A stretch of DNA of 5,505 nt from Deltaproteobacteria bacterium (GCA_030620895.1 JAUXIU010000081.1:1-5505); one strand, 5' to 3'; counted from the stretch's first letter, positions 1-4,531 are shown. The notes: generated by a model from the sequence alone, not told the origin. Program-made: numbers and translations.

Positions 1-126
1 AAGCCTGGTCCTTGTAGCTGCTTCATAAACCCACTGAACCATAGGTCTTCCAGAAATATTGGCAAGCGGCTTTCCTGCAAGGCGAGTAGAACCATAACGG
101 GCAGGGATTATTACAATTGCATTCAT
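1..126 (-). CDS. kdsB: 3-deoxy-manno-octulosonate cytidylyltransferase, N-terminal fragment (KdsB)
   Basis: The first 42 residues of a gene running off the left edge read [20 protein letters not shown] and continue with [15 protein letters not shown]. This is the N-terminal nucleotide-binding signature of KdsB, a Rossmann-like nucleotidyltransferase that activates Kdo with CTP to give CMP-Kdo for lipopolysaccharide inner core and lipid A assembly in the cytosol. The IPARYxSTRLxGKPL motif binds the CTP phosphates; here the usual Pro after RL is Ala (residue 17), a minor variation. The ATG at 124-126 fits the family start exactly. No Shine-Dalgarno is visible before it (the sequence reads TTGAGCCAA), and a good promoter candidate ends only about 8 bp upstream, so the transcript may be leaderless. 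The related CMP-sialic acid synthetase family is a less likely alternative. Confidence 0.93.
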   Translation of the reverse strand, partial: MNAIVIIPARYGSTRLAGKPLANISGRPMVQWVYEAATRTRL

Positions 127-133
127 TTGGCTC

Positions 134-161
134 AATATATCAAATCAAACCTCTATGTCAA
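134..161 (-). promoter_or_regulatory. Sigma70-type promoter candidate for kdsB
   Basis: On the minus strand a perfect -35 box TTGACA (161-156) is followed by a 16-bp spacer and TATATT (139-134, five of six matches to TATAAT). Transcription would be expected to begin around 126-128, essentially at the kdsB ATG, which fits the missing ribosome binding site. The -35 box lies in one arm of the 147-184 inverted repeat, so a protein bound there would be placed to block or tune this promoter. Judged by eye only. Confidence 0.55.
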
Positions 162-184
162 TCACTCTCTTGACATAGAGGTTT
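147..184. repeat. Perfect 15-bp inverted repeat, candidate operator between divergent promoters
   Basis: AAACCTCTATGTCAA (147-161) and its exact reverse complement (170-184) are separated by 8 bp. Each arm read outward begins with TTGACA, a consensus -35 box, so the repeat holds the -35 elements of two divergent promoter candidates. It could be an operator for a dimeric regulator or a hairpin. A terminator is unlikely, because no gene ends here and no T-run follows on either strand. Confidence 0.6.
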
Positions 185-199
185 ATATCAAGCTAAACT
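170..199 (+). promoter_or_regulatory. Divergent promoter candidate toward the receiver-domain gene
   Basis: The right arm of the inverted repeat starts with TTGACA (170-175). After 18 bp it is followed by TAAACT (194-199), four of six matches to the -10 consensus. It would produce a leader of roughly 245 bases before the ATG at 452. It is weaker than the kdsB promoter; the shared symmetric arm is the main reason to list it. Confidence 0.3.
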
Positions 200-233
200 G
201 TCCGCATCTATTGACGTTATAGAATCCATACAT

Positions 234-259
234 GTTTCCAGTGCAAAACCCCTGGAAAC
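234..259. repeat. 8-bp inverted repeat in the leader of the receiver-domain gene
   Basis: GTTTCCAG (234-241) and CTGGAAAC (252-259) are perfect complements around a 10-base loop. No T-run follows, so it is not an obvious terminator; it could be an operator or a leader hairpin. The rest of 260-451 is AT-rich, and I see nothing convincing in it apart from the possible alternative start at 395. Confidence 0.4.
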
Positions 260-451
260 TGATTGTTCACCCAGTTAAATAACAACCTTTACTTTTTTAT
301 GTTCTTGCTAAATACATCTAATTGTTTTATCAAGTGACAACTCGTTTTTTTCTTATATTTAACGGGGCAAGCCGATTTTCAAAAAATCACACAGATGGCA
401 ATTTGTTTTGTCGGTGGATTACGGCAAGCAACTGTTAAAGAATTAGGTATT

Positions 452-1075
452 ATGGAAAAAGAAGCAATTAAAATCGAATGTCCAGAGTGTGGCATAAAAT
501 TCAGGCTCTGGATACCACACAACCTCCTGCCTGACTGGGAGGCAGGACAACAGGTGGGGTGTTTTAAATGCAGGGCAGGTCTCAAGGTTGTAAAGGAGGG
601 TGCTGCATTTACTGTAACATCAATAAAAGAAGAAAAGAGACCAGAAAAGCCCTTGCAAAAGGTAAAAGTTGAGTCGAAGGAAAAGACCCTTATCATAGAG
701 GATGATAAATCTATAAGAAAGATGGAAGAAGAAGTCCTGCAAGAGATGGAAACATCATCTATAATTGCCAAGAACAGCTCCGAGGCCCTGGATGCACTTA
801 AGAGTAATACCGTGAATCTGATCATTGTCGACCTGCATCTAAAAAATCCAAAGGACCCTTATTCTACTATGAATGGTGAAGAGTTTCTCTGGAAAGTCAA
901 GGAAATGGGCATGAATATACCTTCCATCATTACTACAGGTAAAGATATCGTAGATGATATTATTATGGATCCAAAATGGTTAGAGCTAAACGTAAAGGGA
1001 TTTATACAAAAAGGGAATCCGTTCTGGACGGATGAATTAAAGGCGAAGGTGCAGGAAATTCTTCGCAAGGATTAG
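452..1075 (+). CDS. Zinc-ribbon plus response-regulator receiver domain protein
   Basis: A 207-residue two-part protein. Residues 10-40 form a zinc ribbon with Cys10-x2-Cys13 and Cys37-x2-Cys40. A charged linker (about 50-77) leads to a CheY-like receiver domain (78-205). The receiver landmarks are present: acidic pair Asp84/Asp85, phospho-acceptor Asp127 at the end of a hydrophobic strand (LIIVD), Thr161/Thr162, and Lys187 in GFIQKGNPF. It should therefore accept phosphate from a histidine kinase. There is no DNA-binding or enzymatic output domain, so the ribbon may serve as the output or as a protein or nucleic-acid contact. No kinase is in the window. An upstream in-frame ATG at 395 would add 19 residues (MAICFVGG...), but it lacks a Shine-Dalgarno; TTAGGT precedes 452 at close, weak spacing. 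The start is uncertain. The gene converges with folE2 15 bp away, with no clear terminator between. Confidence 0.85.
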   Translation: MEKEAIKIECPECGIKFRLWIPHNLLPDWEAGQQVGCFKCRAGLKVVKEGAAFTVTSIKEEKRPEKPLQKVKVESKEKTLIIEDDKSIRKMEEEVLQEMETSSIIAKNSSEALDALKSNTVNLIIVDLHLKNPKDPYSTMNGEEFLWKVKEMGMNIPSIITTGKDIVDDIIMDPKWLELNVKGFIQKGNPFWTDELKAKVQEILRKD

Positions 1076-1090
1076 CTCGGTAACTCTAAC

Positions 1091-1924
1091 TCACTCTTTA
1101 AGGAACGCGGTATTACTGTGAGCGCCCCTTTCAAGATATGCATAGGCACTGTGATTATGGATACTCTCCCAATTCTCAGCCCCAACACTAAGCCATACTA
1201 TATTGCTTAACCCCTCCAGTTTGATCGCAACCTCCCTGACAACATCCTCTACAAACATCGGGTTGTCATAAGCCTTTTCAGTCACATATTTTTCATCTGG
1301 CCTCTTAAGAAGCGAATAAACCGGGCTTGAGGCAGAAGATTCAACAATATTGATTATGTCCTCTATCCATATAAAACCATGGAATTTTACGGCTACTTTA
1401 ACTATCCCTCTCTGGTTGTGTGCACCCCTGTCGCTCATCTCCTTTGAACACGGGCAGAGGGTGGTTATAGGAAGCATAACTTTAAGGACAAAGTCCTTTA
1501 CTTTCCCCATAGAACCGGAATATTTGCACCTGTACTCCATCAAGCCCTTTGCTCTGGATATCGGGGCAGCCTTCTCTATAAAATAAGGAAATTCTACATC
1601 AAGATGTGCTGTCTTGGCGGCAAACCTCTCTTTCATCTTCCTCATTATCTCCGAAAAACTGCTTATTGTTATCTCCTTCCTGTGCTCGTTTAATATCTCG
1701 ATAAACCTGCTCATATGGGTACCTTTGAAATGATGGGGGAGGTCAACATACATATTTATAGAGGCGATGGTATGTTGGACTTTATTCTTTTTGTCCAGAA
1801 CAAGGATCGGGTAACGTATATCCTTTACACCGACCTTATCTATATCTATCTTACGATAGTCCGGCTGACTCTGTATATCCTTCAGGCTATCCCTTGACCC
1901 TTTCTGCAGACCTCTAGTCTTCAT
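1091..1924 (-). CDS. folE2: GTP cyclohydrolase I type 2 (FolE2, GCYH-IB)
   Basis: A 277-residue member of the FolE2/MptA family (COG1469), which converts GTP to 7,8-dihydroneopterin triphosphate, the first pterin precursor for folate and for queuosine. The N-terminus carries the hallmark KVGVKDIRYPILVLD (30-44). The metal and active-site loop LPITTLCPCSKE spans 151-162 with Cys157 and Cys159. Glu216 in YVTEKAYDNP and the ESIHNHSAYAYLER block (253-266, His256/His258) match conserved catalytic and metal positions of the family. FolE2 enzymes tolerate several metals and in some bacteria replace Zn-dependent FolE under zinc limitation. The ATG at 1922-1924 lies inside queD, an 11-bp overlap, so translation is probably coupled; no strong Shine-Dalgarno is visible. 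Length is normal. No terminator is evident downstream, where it meets the receiver-domain gene. Confidence 0.95.
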   Translation of the reverse strand: MKTRGLQKGSRDSLKDIQSQPDYRKIDIDKVGVKDIRYPILVLDKKNKVQHTIASINMYVDLPHHFKGTHMSRFIEILNEHRKEITISSFSEIMRKMKERFAAKTAHLDVEFPYFIEKAAPISRAKGLMEYRCKYSGSMGKVKDFVLKVMLPITTLCPCSKEMSDRGAHNQRGIVKVAVKFHGFIWIEDIINIVESSASSPVYSLLKRPDEKYVTEKAYDNPMFVEDVVREVAIKLEGLSNIVWLSVGAENWESIHNHSAYAYLERGAHSNTAFLKE

Positions 1925-2303
1925 AATATGATGCCCATGCCCTTTCCGATTCCCATACGGTTACCTTCTTTATATACACACCTCTCTCCTTAGCCTCATC
2001 ATATGCCTTTAAGGACTTTTCGAGTTTTTTGAAGATAAATCTTGCAATATTCTCAGATGAGGGATTTTTGGTTTTAAAAGGCTCTAGCTCGTTTAAATAA
2101 CGATGATCGAGTCCCTCGAGTATATCATTAAGCCATTTCTTAAGGAGCTTGAAATCAACCGCCAGACTTGTATCATCAAGCCTGTCAGTAATTACAGCAG
2201 CCTCCACCTTCCAGTTGTGACCGTGCAGGTTCTCACACTCCCCTTCATACTCCCTTAGACTGTGTGCAGCAGCAAAATCAGTAATTACCGTAAGTTCATA
2301 CAT
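1914..2303 (-). CDS. queD: 6-carboxy-5,6,7,8-tetrahydropterin synthase homologue (QueD / PTPS family)
   Basis: A 129-residue member of COG0720. Zinc ligands are His14 (FAAAHSL), His27 and His29 (NLHGHNW). The catalytic pair is Asp66-His67 in LDHRYLNE, and Glu118 in VWESERAWASYY anchors the pterin. QueD converts dihydroneopterin triphosphate to 6-carboxytetrahydropterin in queuosine synthesis, so the overlapping folE2 would supply its substrate. The motif before the zinc site reads Cys23-Glu24-Asn-Leu-His27-Gly-His29. It satisfies the QueD pattern CxxxHGH and also the ExxHGH pattern of PTPS-III enzymes, which make 6-hydroxymethyldihydropterin for folate. Activity in both pathways is therefore possible. 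The start at 2301-2303 fits family length but has no Shine-Dalgarno. An AT-rich TAAAAT sits immediately upstream, without a good -35 box. Heptad repeats follow just upstream of the start. Confidence 0.92.
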   Translation of the reverse strand: MYELTVITDFAAAHSLREYEGECENLHGHNWKVEAAVITDRLDDTSLAVDFKLLKKWLNDILEGLDHRYLNELEPFKTKNPSSENIARFIFKKLEKSLKAYDEAKERGVYIKKVTVWESERAWASYYED

Positions 2304-2320
2304 ATTTTAACACTTATTTT

Positions 2321-2379
2321 TCGTGTATCGTGGTTCGTGGTTCGAGTTTCGATTCACGATTCACGGATCACGAACGACG
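2321..2379. repeat. Period-7 repeat array with inverted halves
   Basis: From 2321 the sequence divides cleanly into 7-mers: TCGTGTA, TCGTGGT, TCGTGGT, TCGAGTT, then TCGATTC, ACGATTC, ACGGATC, ACGAACG. The right half is an imperfect reverse complement of the left. Comparing 2321-2345 with the reverse complement of 2349-2373 gives 18 matches in 25, and several of the mismatches would be G-U wobbles in RNA. The transcript could fold into a long, slippery stem around GTT. It lies 18 bp upstream of the queD start. It resembles the heptad short tandem repeats known from intergenic regions of several bacterial groups. Confidence 0.7.
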
Positions 2380-2410
2380 GTTTTTTATTCATAATTCTTG
2401 GTTTTTCTTT

Positions 2411-2443
2411 TCAATCTTCAATCGTCAATCTTCAATCGTCAAT
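2411..2443. repeat. TCAATCT/TCAATCG heptad tandem array
   Basis: Perfect alternation of TCAATCT and TCAATCG (2411-2438, four units) followed by a partial TCAAT, equivalent to 2.4 copies of a 14-bp unit. It has the same 7-bp period as the array at 2321 but a different unit. It is followed by a T-run. No coding role is apparent. Confidence 0.8.
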
Positions 2444-2500
2444 TTTTTAAGGATATCACAAAGTACTATGGACCTCAAGATATGATAGTTGTAATAAAAG

Positions 2501-2537
2501 AAAGGGGCTCTATCTTACTAGCAGGTAGAACCCTTTT
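2501..2537 (+). terminator. Orphan intrinsic terminator-like hairpin (bidirectional)
   Basis: GGG (2505-2507) and TCTATCT (2509-2515) pair with AGGTAGA (2523-2529) and CCC (2531-2533) across one C/A mismatch, around a 7-base loop. The stem is flanked by AAAGG on the left and TTTT on the right. It is terminator-like on both strands. No gene on either strand ends nearby (queD starts 200 bp to the left, hpf starts 630 bp to the right), so it may end an unannotated RNA or insulate this region. Confidence 0.5.
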
Positions 2538-2581
2538 ACGGAGTGTCAAAGATAATGCACTCTTAAAAAGTCGAAATTCGT

Positions 2582-2730
2582 ACGGCAAAGTAAAACTCCA
2601 CACCCACCAGTGGGTACCCGAAGGCACGCAAACCCTGAGGAATGAGACGTACTTACAGCTACGTCGTAGTGACGAAGGATGCAGCGCAACACCACACGCC
2701 CAGAGGGTACCCGACTTTTTACAAAGCCGT
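2582..2730. repeat. MITE-like imperfect palindromic element (~149 bp)
   Basis: The ends are related inverted repeats: ACGGCAAAGTAAAA (2582-2595) and, reversed on the right, ACGGCTTTGTAAAA (2730-2717), 11 of 14 matches. A hairpin sits at the exact centre, GACGTA (2646-2651) with TACGTC (2660-2665). Two copies of GGGTACCCGA lie at 2612-2621 and 2705-2714. A second inverted pair, TAAAAAGTCG (2564-2573) and CGACTTTTTA (2712-2721), partly overlaps the ends and offers an alternative fold. The central segment (GAGGAATGAG ... GTGACGAAGGATGCAGCGCAA) and the GACTTTTTAC/GCCGT end resemble a dispersed intergenic repeat I recall from deltaproteobacterial and related genomes. No transposase is present. Open frames across it are by-products of the palindrome. 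Confidence 0.6.
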
Positions 2731-2805
2731 GTTTTGAAAACCCCGCTAACGAAACAGCACCTAAAAAACAGGCTGCACCGATATATAAAATATTTCCCAT
2801 CTACC

Positions 2806-2835
2806 TTGACTGGAAATCTACACCTCAAGTATACT
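2806..2835 (+). promoter_or_regulatory. Sigma70-type promoter candidate P1 upstream of hpf
   Basis: TTGACT (2806-2811) and TATACT (2830-2835), each five of six matches to consensus, are separated by 18 bp. A transcript would start near 2842 and run toward hpf through the hairpins and terminator described below. The surrounding stretch 2731-2980 is AT-rich, and apart from the two promoter candidates I see no gene or repeat in it. Confidence 0.5.
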
Positions 2836-2911
2836 TTCGTAAAGTGCTATTTGTTTACAATAACACCATATTAGTTACAGCAATTTATAATAAGCTTGAA
2901 ATTCTTAAAAC

Positions 2912-2940
2912 TTGACCTTGAAAGGTAATCTTGGTATACA
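2912..2940 (+). promoter_or_regulatory. Sigma70-type promoter candidate P2 upstream of hpf
   Basis: TTGACC (2912-2917) is followed after 17 bp by TATACA (2935-2940), preceded by TG at 2932-2933 (an extended -10). The start would be near 2947. It lies about 105 bp downstream of P1 in the same orientation. The next gene is hpf, but an intrinsic terminator intervenes. Confidence 0.45.
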
Positions 2941-3015
2941 AATAATTCTTATATATTCATTTCAATCCGAACAATCTATAAGTCAACTACCATCGGCTAA
3001 AAGACGATGGCTTGA

Positions 3016-3072
3016 GGATTCAAGGGGTCAAGGGTTCAAACTTAAATGCATTTTACTCGAACCCTTGAATCC
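3016..3072. repeat. Period-8 TTCAAGGG repeats with an inverted copy
   Basis: GGATTCAAGGG (3016-3026) is complementary over 11 bp to CCCTTGAATCC (3062-3072). The neighbouring TCAAGGGTTC (3028-3037) is complementary over 10 bp to GAACCCTTGA (3059-3068). The same right arm can thus pair with either of two overlapping left partners spaced about 8 bp apart, giving two mutually exclusive stems. It resembles the short-period repeat arrays at 2321 and 2411. Confidence 0.6.
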
Positions 3073-3094
3073 TTTGCAGTACGAAAGTCAAACT

Positions 3095-3123
3095 AAAGAC
3101 TTCGCCTAAAGGCGAGGTTTTTT
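3095..3123 (+). terminator. Strong intrinsic terminator just upstream of hpf
   Basis: ACTTCGCC (3099-3106) pairs with GGCGAGGT (3111-3118), including one G-U, around a TAAA loop, and the stem is directly followed by a run of six T (3118-3123). A-rich bases at 3095-3097 could extend the stem into the T-run. It ends any transcript entering from the left only 40 bp before the hpf start codon, so hpf would need read-through or an internal promoter. Confidence 0.75.
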
Positions 3124-3163
3124 CTCCCATTCCCCGAGTGGGATAATAATTCAGGAGGTAACA

Positions 3164-3709
3164 ATGCAAAATCCTCTTCAGATCTCAACCCGCAATATAT
3201 CTCTCTCCAAAGCCGCTGAGTCAACCATCAGGGAGAAGGCCGACAAGCTAGATCAGTTTTATGGCCGAATCATGAGCTGCCGTGTTATGGTTGAAACACT
3301 GCATAAGAGCCATCACAAGGGTATAATGTATCATGTAAGGATCGATATTACGGTTCCTGGCGGGGAAATAGTAGTTAAACGACCGAGCCATGAGGATCTC
3401 TATGTAGCAATCAGGGACAGCTTTGACGCCGCTAGACGCCAGTTAGAAAATTATGCTCGCAAACAACGAGGAGAGGTAAAGGCTCATGTACAACAACCCC
3501 AGGGTAGGGTTACAAAGATATTTCGTAAGGAGGGATATGGCTTCATAGAAGGTCAGGAAAATTATGAAATCTATTTCCACCGTAATGCTGTCTTAAATGG
3601 AGACTTTGACCACCTTAATGTTGGCACCCCGGTACGATATACAGAGGAATTGGGTGAGAATGGACCACAGGCCAGTACCGTTACGGTGATTGGTGGGCAG
3701 CGAGGGTAA
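3164..3709 (+). CDS. hpf: Ribosome hibernation factor (HPF/RaiA, S30AE domain) fused to a cold-shock domain
   Basis: A 181-residue protein of two modules. Residues about 3-105 form the S30AE fold (beta-alpha-beta-beta-beta-alpha), with the typical VKRPSHEDLYVAIRDSFDAARRQLENY segment at 71-97; this fold binds the 30S decoding channel and silences idle ribosomes. Residues about 112-177 are an OB-fold cold-shock domain with an RNP1-like KEGYGFIEG (122-130) and an RNP2-like IYFHRNAV (136-143), expected to bind single-stranded RNA. Long-form HPFs instead carry a C-terminal dimerisation domain for 100S formation, and that domain is absent here. A near-ideal AGGAGGT (3153-3159) sits 4 bases before the ATG, so the start is secure. 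It stands alone and is preceded by a terminator and tandem promoter candidates, suggesting stress- or growth-phase control through its leader. No clear terminator follows. Confidence 0.93.
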   Translation: MQNPLQISTRNISLSKAAESTIREKADKLDQFYGRIMSCRVMVETLHKSHHKGIMYHVRIDITVPGGEIVVKRPSHEDLYVAIRDSFDAARRQLENYARKQRGEVKAHVQQPQGRVTKIFRKEGYGFIEGQENYEIYFHRNAVLNGDFDHLNVGTPVRYTEELGENGPQASTVTVIGGQRG

Positions 3710-3754
3710 TCAGAGTTTTGCATAGTAAAGAGGATTATCTTTTGCAGACCCCCT

Positions 3755-3779
3755 AAAAAATACGAATCTGAATTGTATT
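3755..3779 (-). terminator. Weak intrinsic terminator candidate after the PEBP gene
   Basis: Reading the minus strand, AATAC (3779-3775) pairs with GTATT (3763-3759), with a few further AT pairs inside, followed by T6 (complement of 3755-3760). The stem is short and AT-rich, so efficiency is doubtful, but it lies 15 bp beyond the stop of the minus-strand PEBP gene where a terminator is expected. Confidence 0.35.
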
Positions 3780-3793
3780 ACTGAATGCACCCA

Positions 3794-4378
3794 TTACTTC
3801 CTCTCATATATCCCCATAAGCCTGGCCTCTCCAAGTACATGCCCCTCCATTGCCTTCTCAACCTCCCTTTTTGCAGCGCCAGGCTTGAGACCCAGAGATT
3901 TTACATCGAGTGCCCTGAGTATAAAGAAATATCTGTGCCTCCCATGGCCCCTTGGCGGGCATGGGCCGCCATAACCGATCCTTCCAAAATCAGACTTTCC
4001 CTGCATAGAACCATTTGACATAACCTGGTCAGAAGGTATCCCTTGCACCAGCTCTGTAATATCTCCCGGCAAGTCATATAAAATCCAATGGGTAAATGTA
4101 CCGACCGGTGCATCTGGGTCTTCAACCAGAAGTGTGTAACTTTTTACTCCCTCAGGCTGCTTCTCCCATGCAAGAGGCACAGATACATCCATCCCCTCGC
4201 ATGTATAGTCCTGTGGTATTGCATCACCATCCTGAAAAACAGCGCTCTTAAGTACAAAATCCATAGGCTCACCCCCTTCTACCTGAAGATATAAACCTGT
4301 TAAAAATATAAAAGAGATTGCTATACACAACTTCATAAATAGATGCGCATACAGAGTGTATAAAAGGGTCTTACGCAT
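3794..4378 (-). CDS. YbhB/YbcL-type PEBP (Raf kinase inhibitor-like) protein, probably exported
   Basis: A 194-residue phosphatidylethanolamine-binding-protein family member. The fold motifs are present: DPDAP (87-91), HWILYDLP (97-104) and GYGGPCPPRGHGRHRYFF (135-152), which line the anion/ligand pocket. Bacterial members have no firmly established biochemical role; YbhB and YbcL of E. coli are the standard references. The N-terminus is basic and then hydrophobic (MKLCIAISFIFLTGLYLQV at 15-33), consistent with a signal peptide and a mature protein starting before MDFVLKS (residue 39). Start: ATG at 4376-4378 with GGGGTGG 7 bases upstream. Other in-frame starts are 4384, 4380 (GTG; hence 4381-4379), 4336 (no Shine-Dalgarno) and a GTG at 4426 inside the repeat. 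It follows sat on the same strand but is separated by the REP doublet, so co-transcription is uncertain. Confidence 0.88.
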   Translation of the reverse strand: MRKTLLYTLYAHLFMKLCIAISFIFLTGLYLQVEGGEPMDFVLKSAVFQDGDAIPQDYTCEGMDVSVPLAWEKQPEGVKSYTLLVEDPDAPVGTFTHWILYDLPGDITELVQGIPSDQVMSNGSMQGKSDFGRIGYGGPCPPRGHGRHRYFFILRALDVKSLGLKPGAAKREVEKAMEGHVLGEARLMGIYERK

Positions 4379-4385
4379 CACCATG

Positions 4386-4392
4386 CCACCCC
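4386..4392 (-). promoter_or_regulatory. Ribosome binding site deciding the PEBP start
   Basis: GGGGTGG on the minus strand lies 7 bases before the ATG at 4378-4376 and only 1 base before the ATG at 4384-4382, favouring the former. It lies inside the longer open frame beginning at 4426, which makes that upstream GTG start unlikely. Confidence 0.5.
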
Positions 4393-4443
4393 ATCTTAAT
4401 CTATGATATATACCCAGATTATGCACGAAATGGACAAACCATC

Positions 4444-4466
4444 GTAGTCGCAGGCTTTAGCCTGCG
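4444..4466 (+). repeat. REP palindrome 1, GTAG-headed
   Basis: GTAG followed by TCG-CAGGC-TTTA-GCCTG-CG: a 5' GTAG tetranucleotide and then a perfect hairpin with a TTTA loop. The 5' GTAG head is the recognised signature of REPs handled by REP-associated tyrosine transposases. Confidence 0.75.
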
Positions 4467-4508
4467 AACCATTGCACCCAACAGGTGAAACCAATTTTAC
4501 GCAAATAG

Positions 4509-4531
4509 CGAAACCTAAAGGTTTCGACTAC
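4509..4531 (-). repeat. REP palindrome 2, GTAG-headed, inverted
   Basis: On the minus strand: GTAG followed by TCG-AAACC-TTTA-GGTTT-CG. Length, head, TCG and loop are identical to REP 1, but the five stem bases on each side differ and remain fully complementary, i.e. compensatory change. Confidence 0.75.

Larger units (their letters stand above)
2947..3163 (+). ncRNA. Candidate small RNA or attenuated leader upstream of hpf
   Basis: This is the RNA expected from P2 (or longer from P1). It contains a hairpin CCATCG (2990-2995) with CGATGG (3005-3010), a second long stem at 3016-3072, and then an intrinsic terminator at 3095-3123, followed by the hpf ribosome binding site at 3153-3159. It could be a roughly 180-base free-standing RNA or an hpf leader subject to premature termination. 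I do not recognise a known riboswitch or RNA family and found no convincing antiterminator pairing. A short hairpin TCCCA/TGGGA (3125-3143) lies just before the RBS. Confidence 0.35.

Noticed and set aside
147..184. Intrinsic terminator interpretation of the 15-bp inverted repeat
   Set aside because: Neither strand has a T-run after the stem, and both flanking genes point away from it, so no transcript is expected to end there.
396..411. Sigma54-like promoter (TGGCA ... TTTTG)
   Set aside because: With correct spacing from the GG, the -12 position reads TG instead of the near-invariant GC.
361..451. Possible cyclic-di-GMP (GEMM-I) riboswitch, suggested by GGGGCAAGCC and later CGGTGGATTACGG before the receiver gene
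   Set aside because: The conserved GGGACGCAAAGCC block and the tetraloop/receptor pair are not present, so the resemblance is limited to a few bases.
379..825. 148-codon open frame on the minus strand opposite the receiver gene
   Set aside because: It is a shadow of a well-supported zinc-ribbon/receiver coding sequence, with low-complexity Ser/Phe-rich translation and no domain signature.
2321..2443. CRISPR array
   Set aside because: Repeat units are only 7 bp with no spacers, and no cas genes are present.
2398..2874. Open frames of 84-158 codons across the repeat island (plus strand 2398-2874; minus strand 2475-2828 and 2546-2800)
   Set aside because: They run through tandem arrays, a terminator hairpin and a palindromic element, lack ribosome binding sites, overlap each other on opposite strands and show no recognisable domains. 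They are best explained by the repeats.
2986..3010. Third GTAG-headed REP at the hairpin upstream of hpf
   Set aside because: On the minus strand GTAG is found, but 3' of the hairpin instead of 5', and the stem/loop format differs from the two real REPs.
4379..4426. Longer PEBP start at the GTG at 4426
   Set aside because: The GTG lies in the terminal inverted repeat of the REP doublet and has no Shine-Dalgarno; the extra residues do not resemble a signal peptide, and a well-spaced GGGGTGG supports the start at 4378.
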